From NCBI RefSeq assembly GCF_000757485.1, contig NZ_JPYO01000046.1, positions 345,257 to 409,256 of the forward strand: a DNA stretch of 64,000 bases. The letters run 5' to 3'. Positions 9,582 to 17,357 of the stretch are shown piece by piece. A program made the position numbers and the translations under genes. Each line of letters begins with the position of its first letter. Within the stretch, counting starts at the first letter, position 1. Source of the DNA: Achromobacter sp. RTa. Lineage in GTDB: Bacteria > Pseudomonadota > Gammaproteobacteria > Burkholderiales > Burkholderiaceae_B. The notes beneath the pieces were generated by a model that was not told the origin of the DNA, searched no databases, and saw only the letters and a program-made list of their open reading frames with translations.

Positions 9582-10520
9582 TTGCAGAACGCATCCCCCC
9601 AGCCCAAGCTCATCACCCTCATCGGCGCGCCCACCGACATCGGCGCGGGCGCCCGCGGCGCGTCCATGGGCCCCGAAGCCTTGCGCGTCGCCGACCTGGG
9701 GCCCGTCATCGAAGCCCAGGGCTTCCAGGTTACCGACCGCGGCAACCTGTACGGTCCCGCCAATCCCTGGCTGCCGCCCGTGGACGGCTACCGCCATCTG
9801 GAAGAGGTCGCGGCCTGGAATCGGGTGGTGCACAACGCCGTCTATGAAGAGCTCCGCCTGGGCCACCTGCCGATCCTGCTGGGCGGCGACCACTGCCTGG
9901 GCATCGGCTCCATCAGCGCCGTGGCCCGCCACTGCCGCGAGGCCGGCAAGAAGCTGCGGGTGCTGTGGCTGGACGCCCACGCGGACTTCAACACCCATGC
10001 CCTGACCCCCACCGGCAACATCCATGGCATGCCCGTCGCCTGCCTGTGCGGCTATGGGCCGGAACAGATCACCGGCCTGTCCGGCCAGACCCCGGACATC
10101 GAGCCGGGCTGGGTGCGGCAGATCGGCATCCGCAGCGTGGACCAGGGCGAGAAGCGCCTGGTCCACGAAGCGGGCCTTGAAGTCTTCGACATGCGCTACC
10201 TCGACGAGATGGGCATGCGCGCCACCATGGAGGCGGCGCTGTCGGGCCTGGACGCCGACACGCACCTGCACGTGAGCTTCGACGTGGACTTCCTCGATCC
10301 CGAAATCGCGCCCGGCGTCGGCACCACGGTGCCCGGCGGCCCTACCTACCGCGAAGCCCAGCTCTGCATGGAGATGATCGCCGATACGGGCCTCATGCGG
10401 TCGCTCGACGTCGTCGAGCTGAACCCCGCCTTCGACGTGCGCAACAAGACTGCGGAACTGGCCGTGGACCTCATCGAAAGCCTGTTCGGCAAATCCACCC
10501 TGATGCGGCGCGGAGCCTGA
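9582..10520 (+). CDS. rocF: arginase
   Basis: The 312-residue ureohydrolase hydrolyses L-arginine to ornithine and urea. The Mn ligands are visible: His104 in GGDHCLGIGS, the DAHADFN motif (Asp131, His133, Asp135) and SFDVDFLDP (Asp234, Asp236). The length fits arginase. The best start is TTG 9582 (LQNASPQPKLITLIGAP), with the GGAG of cccggagccc upstream. It is co-directional with rocD and closely spaced. The ureohydrolase-family alternatives agmatinase and formimidoylglutamase are less likely given the rocD neighbour and the C-terminal sequence. Confidence 0.92.
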   Translation: MQNASPQPKLITLIGAPTDIGAGARGASMGPEALRVADLGPVIEAQGFQVTDRGNLYGPANPWLPPVDGYRHLEEVAAWNRVVHNAVYEELRLGHLPILLGGDHCLGIGSISAVARHCREAGKKLRVLWLDAHADFNTHALTPTGNIHGMPVACLCGYGPEQITGLSGQTPDIEPGWVRQIGIRSVDQGEKRLVHEAGLEVFDMRYLDEMGMRATMEAALSGLDADTHLHVSFDVDFLDPEIAPGVGTTVPGGPTYREAQLCMEMIADTGLMRSLDVVELNPAFDVRNKTAELAVDLIESLFGKSTLMRRGA

Positions 10521-10548
10521 GCCAGGCCGCCGGCATGGCCGCGCCCGG

Positions 10549-11289
10549 CTAGCCGTCCCGCCCCTGCCGGATCCCTTCCGCCGCGGCGCTCAGCTGGCGC
10601 AAGCGTTCCTCGCGCCGTCCGCTCATGCGCGGCGTCGGGCCGGCCATGCAAAGCGCGTACCACTCCCCGCCCAGGTCCAGCGCCACGGCCAGCCCGGTCA
10701 GGTCCGCCACGCTTTCCCCCACATTCTCGGCCCAGCCTCTTTCCGCGGCGCGCTCGACCTCGGCCAGCAGAGCCTGGCGCGTAACCAGCGTGCGTTCCGT
10801 GTAGCGCGTGTATTCCGCCGAGGCCAGCACGGCCTCGCGCTCGGCCGGCGGCAGGCGCGCCAGGATGGCCTTGGCCACGGAGCTGGTATGCAAGGGCCGG
10901 CGGGTTCCCGGCCTTGCCGTGTAGTGCACGGGCTGCGTGGCCTCCACCACGTCCACATACAGCACGTCGCCATCCTGGATCTTGGCCAGCATGACCGTCT
11001 CGTCGGCCGCGTCGCGCAAGGCGACGAGTTGCGGGCGGACCTGCTCCAGCCAGGGATCGCCCGTCAGGATCTGCGCGCTAAGCGCATGCAGCTTGGCGGT
11101 TGGGTAGTAGCCGCCACGGCGGCGCACTTCGTACAGGTAGCCGCGCGCCACCAGCGTGCGCACCAGCGCCAGGCAGCTGGACATCGGCGCCCCCAGCCCC
11201 TGCGCCAGTTCGGTTAGCGGCAATGGGCGCCGCACTTGGGCAAACAGTTCGATCAGTTCCAGCGTGCGTGCGACGAGCTTCACTTCCAT
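10549..11289 (-). CDS. IclR-family transcriptional regulator
   Basis: This 246-residue protein has an N-terminal winged HTH (about 5-65; LTELAQGLGAPMSSCLALVRTL region) and a C-terminal IclR effector domain with the typical HTSSVAKAILA and GLAVALDLGGEWYALCMAGP segments. ATG 11289 (MEVKLVARTLEL) is preceded by AGGAGG 12 nt upstream; a GTG nine bases earlier is possible. It diverges from the binding-protein/dehydrogenase gene pair and probably controls it. Its stop lies 28 bp from the arginase stop. Confidence 0.9.
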   Translation of the reverse strand: MEVKLVARTLELIELFAQVRRPLPLTELAQGLGAPMSSCLALVRTLVARGYLYEVRRRGGYYPTAKLHALSAQILTGDPWLEQVRPQLVALRDAADETVMLAKIQDGDVLYVDVVEATQPVHYTARPGTRRPLHTSSVAKAILARLPPAEREAVLASAEYTRYTERTLVTRQALLAEVERAAERGWAENVGESVADLTGLAVALDLGGEWYALCMAGPTPRMSGRREERLRQLSAAAEGIRQGRDG

Positions 11290-11373
11290 GACGGCCACCT
11301 GCCTCCTGGTTCCCGCGGCCCCGCAATCGGCCCGCGCCTTCCCGCGCCAACATGCCCTGGGTATTCCACTATG

Positions 11374-11402
11374 TTGACTTTCCCTGTATGGAAACATAAA
11401 TT
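11374..11402 (+). promoter_or_regulatory. sigma-70-type promoter for the binding-protein gene
   Basis: TTGACT (11374-11379) and TAAATT (11397-11402) are separated by exactly 17 bp. The spacer holds an inverted repeat TTTCC-N6-GGAAA, a plausible site for the divergent IclR-type repressor. The site lies 132 bp upstream of ATG 11534. Confidence 0.55.
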
Positions 11403-11533
11403 CTTGCACAGGAATTTTTATTCACCAACTAGAAAGAAATTTCAGCCGGATGGAGAACCGGCGGGCAGGCCAGATACACCGCGTCCAGACGAACATCGAT
11501 AATTCGGCCCCAAACGGGCTGGGAGACAAGCAG

Positions 11534-12742
11534 ATGCGTATCAAACCCCTGTTGGCGGCGCTGGCCGCCGCGCTGGCCGCCTCCGCGGCCCATGCCCAAT
11601 CCGACGTGGTGCGCCTTGGCGTATCCAACGACCGCTCGGGGATCTATTCGGACCTCGGCGGGCTGGGTTCGGAAATGGCCGTCCGCATGGCCGTCGAGGA
11701 TTTCGGCGGCAAAGTCGCCGGCAAGACCGTGGAAGTCATCGGCGCCGACAACCAGAACAAGGCAGACGTGGCCTCGGCCCTGGTGCGCCGCTGGTTCGAC
11801 ACCCAGGATCTCGTGGCCGTGGTGGACGGCGGCGCCAGTTCCGCCGGCCTGGCCGCCCAAGGCGTCGCCCGCGAGAAAGGCGGCACCGCCCTCATCAGCG
11901 GCGGTTTCGCCGGCGACTTCAGCGGCAAGCAATGCAGCAACCTGAGCACCCAATGGGCGCCCGACACCTACGCGCTGTCCAATGCCGTGGTCAAGAGCGT
12001 GGTCGAAAGCGGCGGCAAATCCTGGTACTTCATCACCACCGATTACGTCTTCGGCAAGTCGCTGGAGAGCAATGCCACGCGCTTCGTGCAGAATTCAGGC
12101 GGCACCGTGCTGGGCAGCACGCGCCACCCCCTGGGCGCGCTGGACTTCGCCTCGTTCCTGGTGCAGGCGCAATCGTCCAAGGCCAACGTCGTGGGCCTGG
12201 CCAGCGCCGGCGGCGACCTGGTCAATCTCATCAAGCAGGCGCAGGAATTCGGCCTTACAGGCGGCAAGCAGCGCATGCTGACCTTCCTCACCTTCATCAA
12301 TGACGTCCAGGCGATGGGCCTGCCCGTCGCCCAGGGCCTGACGTTCCCCACCGGCTTCTATTGGGATGCCGACGAAGACACCCGCGCCTGGACTCAGCGC
12401 TGGCAGAAGAAGATGGGCGTGACCCGCGCGCCCTCGATCGTGCAGGCGCTCAGCTACGTCGCCACCACGCATTACCTGCAGGCCGCGCAGGCGGTGGGCT
12501 CGTTCGACGGCGCCGCCGTCAACCAGAAGATGCGCGAGTTGCCCATCACCACGAAATTGATCAAGAATGCGCGGGTACGCCCCGAAGACGGCCGCGTCAT
12601 CATGGACCTGTATCTGGTGGAAGTGAAGAAACCCGCCGAATCCAAGTATTCCGGCGACTTCTACCGCGTCCTGTCCACGGTGCCGGGTGAAAAGGTCTTC
12701 GTGTCCCTGGCGGACAGCGAGTGCCCGAGCGTAAAGAAGTAA
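11534..12742 (+). CDS. periplasmic substrate-binding protein, branched-chain amino acid type (Peripla_BP_6)
   Basis: The 402-residue protein has a signal peptide (MRIKPLLAALAAALAASAAHAQ) and the type-I periplasmic fold of LivK/AmiC-like receptors (VVRLGVSNDRSGIYSDLGG; FITTDYVFGKSLE). ATG 11534 follows GGGAGACAAGCAG, a good ribosome-binding site; an upstream in-frame ATG at 11450 lacks the signal-peptide logic. No permease or ATPase gene is adjacent. The zinc alcohol dehydrogenase follows after 74 bp, so the ligand may be a compound processed by that enzyme, possibly an aromatic or aliphatic acid. Confidence 0.9.
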   Translation: MRIKPLLAALAAALAASAAHAQSDVVRLGVSNDRSGIYSDLGGLGSEMAVRMAVEDFGGKVAGKTVEVIGADNQNKADVASALVRRWFDTQDLVAVVDGGASSAGLAAQGVAREKGGTALISGGFAGDFSGKQCSNLSTQWAPDTYALSNAVVKSVVESGGKSWYFITTDYVFGKSLESNATRFVQNSGGTVLGSTRHPLGALDFASFLVQAQSSKANVVGLASAGGDLVNLIKQAQEFGLTGGKQRMLTFLTFINDVQAMGLPVAQGLTFPTGFYWDADEDTRAWTQRWQKKMGVTRAPSIVQALSYVATTHYLQAAQAVGSFDGAAVNQKMRELPITTKLIKNARVRPEDGRVIMDLYLVEVKKPAESKYSGDFYRVLSTVPGEKVFVSLADSECPSVKK

Positions 12743-12816
12743 TGCCCTGCCGGCGACGCGCCCCTTAACGCGGAGCGGCGGCCCGGCAGCAACGACACAC
12801 CCAAAGGAGACAACCC

Positions 12817-13875
12817 ATGAAGTGCTATTGCGTCGTGAACTTCCGCGAGCCCCTGCAGGAAATGAATCAGCCCACGCCCACGCCGCAAGGGTCGCAGGTG
12901 CTGCTCAAGGTCCGCGCGGCTGGCGTTTGCCACAGCGATATCCACTTGTGGGAAGGCGGCTACGACCTGGGCCAGGGCCGCACCCTGTCCCTGAAGGACC
13001 GGGGCGTCTCGCTGCCGCTGACCATGGGCCACGAAACGGTCGGCTCGATCGTGTCGGCCGGCCCCGAAGCGCAAGGGCTGGCGCCGGACCGCAACTACCT
13101 GGTGTATCCCTGGATCGGCTGCGGCAACTGCCCGTCCTGCCTTTCGGGCATGGAGAACCATTGCTCCGCCCCCGCCTGCCTGGGCGTGCACCGCGCCGGC
13201 GGCTATGCCGACCACATCCTGGTGCCGCATCCGCGCTACCTGATCGACATCGGCGAGCTGGAACCGGCGCAGATCGCGCCGTACGCCTGCTCGGGCCTCA
13301 CCACCTATTCCGCGCTGAAGAAGATCGGCGCGGACATCTACCGCGAACATCCGGTCGTGATCTTCGGCGCGGGCGGCCTGGGCCTGATGTGCCTGACGCT
13401 GATCAAGGCGCTGGGCGGCGCTGGCGCCATCGTGGTCGACATCGACCCGGCCAAGCGCCAGGCGGCGCTGGAAGCCGGGGCGCTGGCCGCGATCGACGGG
13501 GCCGCCCCCGACGCCGCCCAGCAAATCATCAAGGCCGCCGGCGGCAAGCCCGCGCAGGCCGCGATCGACTTGGTGGGCGCGCCCGCCACCACCTCGCTCG
13601 CCTTCGATTTCCTGACCAAGGGCGGCAAGCTCATCATCGTGGGCCTCTTCGGCGGCGCCTCGTCCTGGCCGATCGCCCTGATTCCCATGAAGGCCCTGTC
13701 CATCATCGGCAGCTACGTGGGCAACCTGGCCGAATTGCAGGAACTGATGGAACTGGTGCGCACCGGCAAGGTGCCTCCCATCCCGGTGCACCGCTACGCG
13801 CTGGATGAAGCCGACAGCGTGCTGGCGTCGCTGCGGGCGGGCAAGGTCGTGGGCCGCGCGGTGCTGACAACCTAA
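12817..13875 (+). CDS. zinc-dependent alcohol dehydrogenase (MDR family)
   Basis: The 352-residue medium-chain dehydrogenase has catalytic zinc ligands Cys38 (GVCHSDIHLWEGG) and His72-Glu73 (GHETVG), the structural zinc cysteines in GCGNCPSCLSGMENHC, and a Rossmann motif GAGGLGLM. It oxidises an alcohol with NAD(P); the substrate is unknown. A strong AAAGGAG lies 7 nt before ATG 12817. It follows the periplasmic binding-protein gene in the same direction and is probably co-transcribed under the divergent IclR regulator. Confidence 0.92.
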   Translation: MKCYCVVNFREPLQEMNQPTPTPQGSQVLLKVRAAGVCHSDIHLWEGGYDLGQGRTLSLKDRGVSLPLTMGHETVGSIVSAGPEAQGLAPDRNYLVYPWIGCGNCPSCLSGMENHCSAPACLGVHRAGGYADHILVPHPRYLIDIGELEPAQIAPYACSGLTTYSALKKIGADIYREHPVVIFGAGGLGLMCLTLIKALGGAGAIVVDIDPAKRQAALEAGALAAIDGAAPDAAQQIIKAAGGKPAQAAIDLVGAPATTSLAFDFLTKGGKLIIVGLFGGASSWPIALIPMKALSIIGSYVGNLAELQELMELVRTGKVPPIPVHRYALDEADSVLASLRAGKVVGRAVLTT

Positions 13876-13884
13876 CCCTTCCGC

Positions 13885-14096
13885 GTGTCTGACACCCGTA
13901 CGAGATGGCATGGGAATCCAAGCCTCTCTCCCCGGGTGTCAGACACCGGCTGACTTTGGAACAGCCTCAAGATGGCCGGTGTCAGACACCCGGGATCACC
14001 GTTGCAGCGCACAGGGCATCGCGCATGGTGTCAGACACGCGGAGTATGAGTCTCGGTGTCAGACACCCGGGATCACCGTTACGCTGTCAGACACCC
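13885..14096. repeat. cluster of six GTGTC(A/T)GACAC palindromes (locus A)
   Basis: Copies of the 11-bp interrupted palindrome GTGTC-(A/T)-GACAC, mostly followed by C, lie at 13885, 13936, 13979, 14028, 14056 and 14085 (the last has lost its first G). The first two copies bound a 62-bp element that starts GTGTCTGACACCCGTACGAG and ends CCCGGGTGTCAGACAC, the same layout as the 75-bp units at 28993-29292. A secondary repeat joins the later copies: CCGGGATCACCGTT occurs twice, as does GGAGTATG with tctcg. The cluster sits between two convergent genes. Confidence 0.9.
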
Positions 14097-14605
14097 GGAG
14101 TATGTAGTCTCGGATCGTAGATGAAGCGCTCCCGCCGCACGACTTCAATAAGGGCGGCGTCGGGATGCGCGGGATTGACGAGCAGGTTGAAGTCCGGCAC
14201 GCCGGCACAGGCCACGATCGCGCTGGGCACCTGCAGCAGCGCCGAAACTCCCGAGGCGACCCAGGTATCGCCCACGCCCTGCGCCGCCTCGGCGAACGGG
14301 ACCGCGTCCCAGAACGGGTAGTCGTCCTGCAGCTGATCCAGGGTCAGGATCTGCCTGCCGTCGTAGACCGCGCGCGGCACCGACAGCTCGATCAGGTAGC
14401 GGTTGGCCTGCTCAGAGGCCCGCGCCGCGAAATGCACCACCGTTTCCAGCACCGCCAGGGACACGCACGACGACGCATAGACCAGGGCCGTGCCCGGACT
14501 GTTGTAGCGGCCGCCCACCGCAGCCGCGCCCGCCCCGCTCAGGTCATCCGCCCGGTACTTGCCGGCCGTGGTGCCGATACGCCATAGCGAAACGTTGGCG
14601 GTCAC
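14087..14605 (-). CDS. RES-domain toxin (ParT/MbcT-type NAD-targeting)
   Basis: The 172-residue protein has the RES-domain landmarks: an N-terminal LWRI arginine, GGRYNSPG, a central glutamate in LAVLETVVH, and VNPAHPD near the C terminus. RES toxins of Xre/RES pairs degrade or modify cellular NAD. It starts at GTG 14605, 40 bp after the antitoxin stop, and is co-directional with it. Its last codons (HTPGV-stop) and the TGA itself lie inside a copy of the GTGTCAGACAC repeat, so the repeat has set the present C terminus. Confidence 0.9.
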   Translation of the reverse strand: MTANVSLWRIGTTAGKYRADDLSGAGAAAVGGRYNSPGTALVYASSCVSLAVLETVVHFAARASEQANRYLIELSVPRAVYDGRQILTLDQLQDDYPFWDAVPFAEAAQGVGDTWVASGVSALLQVPSAIVACAGVPDFNLLVNPAHPDAALIEVVRRERFIYDPRLHTPGV

Positions 14606-14645
14606 AGGGCTGCCTTCATGCTGCGTGCCCCGGTCTTTTGCGGGC

Positions 14646-15131
14646 TCATGCGTAGACGCCGGCCGCAGCGCGGGCCAGCGTGTCTTCGACGATGCGGCTG
14701 CTGGCGTCCGACGTCAGCAGCGACAGCGGCTTGACGTTGCCCAGCGCGGGCACCGGCGTATTCAGCCACTGCACCGCCTCTTCCTCGCTGCCCAGCACCT
14801 GCCGGGCCACCCGGACCACCCGCGCCACGCGGGCGAGGCGGTCGGACTCGCCCAGGGGCAGCATGTGGCCTTCGCGGGTCCAGCGCGACAGAGACGCCGC
14901 CTTGACCTCGGTGATCGCCATGATCTCCGACTTGGGAACCTGAAGGTAGTCGGCGGCGTCGTCGACCATCTGCGCGGGCAAGCCGCGGCTTACGTCGCGC
15001 GCCATCTGGATCAGGGGGCTGTCCACGAGCCCGCGGAACAGCTGCTTGGGCCGCGCAGCCGAATGGCGGGGCGGCCGCTTGGCGACAGCCCCGCGCTTGG
15101 CGGGGGACTTTTCAGCGATGGCGATGGTCAT
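14646..15131 (-). CDS. Xre/MbcA/ParS-type antitoxin
   Basis: This 161-residue protein precedes the RES toxin in one operon. The C-terminal half carries the MbcA/ParS/Xre toxin-binding domain (RVARVVRVARQVLGSEEEAVQWLN, then NVKPLSLLTSDASSRIVEDTLAR; shown in two parts, residues about 103-155). The middle region is the HTH-like part (LQVPKSEIMAITEVKAASLS). It neutralises the RES toxin and probably represses its own promoter through the palindrome at 15199. ATG 15131 follows AGGAGA at good spacing. The N-terminal 35 residues are Lys/Pro-rich. Confidence 0.9.
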   Translation of the reverse strand: MTIAIAEKSPAKRGAVAKRPPRHSAARPKQLFRGLVDSPLIQMARDVSRGLPAQMVDDAADYLQVPKSEIMAITEVKAASLSRWTREGHMLPLGESDRLARVARVVRVARQVLGSEEEAVQWLNTPVPALGNVKPLSLLTSDASSRIVEDTLARAAAGVYA

Positions 15132-15186
15132 GGCATTCTCCTGGAAGGCCGCGGCCCCAGGCCACGGTCATTACCAAATTGAATTC

Positions 15187-15216
15187 ATAATATCCCATTT
15201 GGAAATTCCAAGGCAA
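15187..15216 (-). promoter_or_regulatory. toxin-antitoxin promoter with embedded palindromic operator
   Basis: Read on the minus strand, TTGCCT (15216-15211) and TATTAT (15192-15187) are 18 bp apart. A perfect 6+1+6 palindrome, TTGGAAATTCCAA (15199-15211), occupies the spacer and touches the -35 box. This placement is classic for autorepression by the antitoxin. The promoter lies about 56 bp upstream of the antitoxin ATG. Confidence 0.65.
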
Positions 15217-15325
15217 GGCCGCAGCCGAACAGGCGGCTGCCGCCCGCCAGCGGGCATGCACCGGATTTGGGCATATCATAGGCAGCTGTAACACGATTCA
15301 TCAGACTCTACGACAAGGACAGGCA

Positions 15326-15703
15326 ATGACGGACCGGCAGCTCACGATACTCGCGGCGTTGAACCTCATGGTGGCGGTCGGCGCGGGAGCCTTCGGCGCC
15401 CACGGGCTCAAGCGCATGATCACGCCCGAGCTCCTGGCCGTCTGGCAAACTGGCGTCCTGTATCACCTGATTCACGGGCTGGGCCTGTTCGCCATCGCGC
15501 TGCTGGGAGCCCGTTACGGCTCGCCCCTGCTGTCGGCGGCCGGCGTGGTGATGTTCGTGGGCATCGTGCTGTTCTCCGGCAGCCTGTATGTGCTGTCCCT
15601 GACGGGCACGCACTGGCTGGGCGCCGTTACGCCCTTCGGCGGAGCCGCCTTCCTGGCTTCGTGGGCCATGGTGGCGCTGGCCGCCTATCGCGCCCAAGGC
15701 TAG
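15326..15703 (+). CDS. DUF423 (YgdD-type) inner-membrane protein
   Basis: The 125-residue protein has four hydrophobic segments and the typical DUF423 opening with GAFGAHGLK (residues 21-29), followed by WQTGVLYHLIHGLGLF. Function is unknown for the family; it is a small conserved inner-membrane protein. ATG 15326 is preceded by AAGGACAGGC. It is divergent from the antitoxin gene and 88 bp upstream of the EamA transporter gene. Confidence 0.9.
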   Translation: MTDRQLTILAALNLMVAVGAGAFGAHGLKRMITPELLAVWQTGVLYHLIHGLGLFAIALLGARYGSPLLSAAGVVMFVGIVLFSGSLYVLSLTGTHWLGAVTPFGGAAFLASWAMVALAAYRAQG

Positions 15704-15757
15704 CCCGCCCGGGGCTGGCCAGCCCCAGACCGGCCGCGTTTTTCCCATCCCTCCACA

Positions 15758-15780
15758 CGGCGGCAGGAACCGCCGCTTTT
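15758..15780 (+). terminator. weak intrinsic terminator between the DUF423 and EamA genes
   Basis: CGGCGG (15758-15763), a 6-nt loop and CCGCCG (15770-15775) are followed by CTTTT. A second, perfect palindrome GGGGCTGGCCAGCCCC lies at 15711-15726. The T run is short, so termination is probably partial; a similar CCGCCGCTTTT hairpin precedes ugpA. Confidence 0.45.
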
Positions 15781-15791
15781 CCAGGCTGTAG

Positions 15792-16706
15792 ATGTCCACC
15801 TCGACCGCATTGCCCGCCACCCAGAACCAATCCGCCGCCGCAGGCATCGCCTGCGTGGTGGGCGGCATTTTCTTCCTGACGCTGAGCGACGCCAACGCCA
15901 AATGGCTGGGCTCCGCCTACAACCCGCTGCAAATCCTGTTCTTGCGCGCGCTCATCGCGCTGCCATTCGTCATGACGCTGGCATTGTGGCTGGGCGGACG
16001 CCGCGTGCTGCGGACGGCGCACCCCGGCCTGCACCTGACGCGCGGCGCCATCAACGTGGTGTCCGCCTGTTGCTTCTACCTGGGACTGCGCGCGCTGCCG
16101 CTGGCCGAGGCCACGGCCATCGCGTTCGCGGCCCCGCTGTTCGTGACCGCGCTGTCGGTATTCATCCTGAAAGAGCGCGTGGACGGCAAGCGCTGGCTGG
16201 CGGTGCTGGCGGGCTTCGCCGGCGTGCTGATCGTGGTGCGCCCCGGCACCGCCGCCTTCCAGGCGGCCACCTTGCTGCCCCTGACCACCGCCCTGCTTTA
16301 TGCGGTCATGATGATCACTGCCCGCGGCATCAGCCGGGGCGAAGGCATGTTGACGACCACCTTCTACATCGTGCTGGGCCAGCTGGTGTGCAGCGCGGCC
16401 GGGTTGCCCTGGGTATGGCGCACGCCCGCCATGGAAGATCTGCCCTACTTCGGCGCCGTGGCGCTCTTCAGCACACTGGGCTTGGCGCTCATCACGCAAG
16501 GCTTCCGCATCGGCCCCGCCTCGGTGGTCGCTCCCTTCGATTACACGGGCCTGATCTGGGCCACCATCCTGGGCTGGATATTCTGGCGCGAGGCGCCCGA
16601 CGCCTACGCCTATCTGGGCGCCCTGTTCATCGCCGGCAGCGGCGTGTACATCGCCGTGCGCGAAGCGCGCGCCAAGGCCAGGCCCCGCCGGCCCGCCGCG
16701 AACTGA
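15792..16706 (+). CDS. EamA/DMT-superfamily permease
   Basis: The 304-residue protein has ten hydrophobic segments in two EamA repeats (about 15-145 and 160-295), with the family's PLAEATAIAFAAPLFVTALS region closing the first repeat. Drug/metabolite transporters of this type export amino acids, nucleosides or other small molecules; the substrate is not evident. It starts at ATG 15792 and ends 7 bp from the stop of the convergent glutathione S-transferase gene. Confidence 0.88.
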   Translation: MSTSTALPATQNQSAAAGIACVVGGIFFLTLSDANAKWLGSAYNPLQILFLRALIALPFVMTLALWLGGRRVLRTAHPGLHLTRGAINVVSACCFYLGLRALPLAEATAIAFAAPLFVTALSVFILKERVDGKRWLAVLAGFAGVLIVVRPGTAAFQAATLLPLTTALLYAVMMITARGISRGEGMLTTTFYIVLGQLVCSAAGLPWVWRTPAMEDLPYFGAVALFSTLGLALITQGFRIGPASVVAPFDYTGLIWATILGWIFWREAPDAYAYLGALFIAGSGVYIAVREARAKARPRRPAAN

Positions 16707-16713
16707 CGCGCGG

Positions 16714-17352
16714 CTACTCCGTGGGCGCCGGAAAATGCCGACGCAGCACGCGCGCCACGTTCGGCTCCTGCGCGGCCTCCCGCGCCACCGCGGTCAAGGC
16801 CGGGCAGACCGACTCGAACCACGCGTGCCCCGGGCGCCAGCGCGTCATCACGGTGATGTACAGATCCAGCGCCGAAAACCGCCTGCCGAGCATGTGCGGC
16901 GCGCCGGCCTGGCGCTCCAGCTCCTGCCAAAGCTCGGCCCGCCGCATGTGCACGCGCTCGCGCAGCAAGTCGGCGGGCGCGCCCGCCATCGTCCATTGCG
17001 GCGGATCGTCGCCGTACGTGAACGTGGGATAGATGGCGCCCACCAGCCGGATCAGCAGGTTCAGGAAACGCGTCCGCTCCGGCTTGTCGGCCGGCGGCGC
17101 CAGCCCGGCCTGCGGCGCCACGTCGTTCAGGTGCAGGATGATGGCCGCGCTCTCGGTCATGACCTCGCCGTCCGGCATCACCAGGGTCGGCACCTGGCCC
17201 AGCGGATTCAGCTGCAGCAGCCGGTCGCGTTCCGGACCGGGCTTCAGGTAGGGAATGTCCGTCAGCGTGTGCGGCACGTTGGCCAGCACCAGCGCCATTT
17301 CGACGATGGCGGACCCGCAGCCCGCCGACCCGATCAGCTCATATGGTTTCAT
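16714..17352 (-). CDS. glutathione S-transferase-like protein
   Basis: The 212-residue protein begins MKPYELIGSAGCGSAIVEMAL. It has an N-terminal thioredoxin-like GST domain containing the cis-proline and SNAIL-type segment (LGQVPTLVMPDGEVMTESAAI) and an all-helical C-terminal domain. The residue near position 10 in GSAGCGS is Ser/Cys, so chemistry with glutathione is possible but the substrate is unknown. The frame stays open far upstream, but the GST homology starts at ATG 17352. It lies 5 bp after the sugar dehydrogenase stop on the same strand, so the two are probably one operon. Confidence 0.85.
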   Translation of the reverse strand: MKPYELIGSAGCGSAIVEMALVLANVPHTLTDIPYLKPGPERDRLLQLNPLGQVPTLVMPDGEVMTESAAIILHLNDVAPQAGLAPPADKPERTRFLNLLIRLVGAIYPTFTYGDDPPQWTMAGAPADLLRERVHMRRAELWQELERQAGAPHMLGRRFSALDLYITVMTRWRPGHAWFESVCPALTAVAREAAQEPNVARVLRRHFPAPTE

Positions 17353-17357
17353 GGCAT

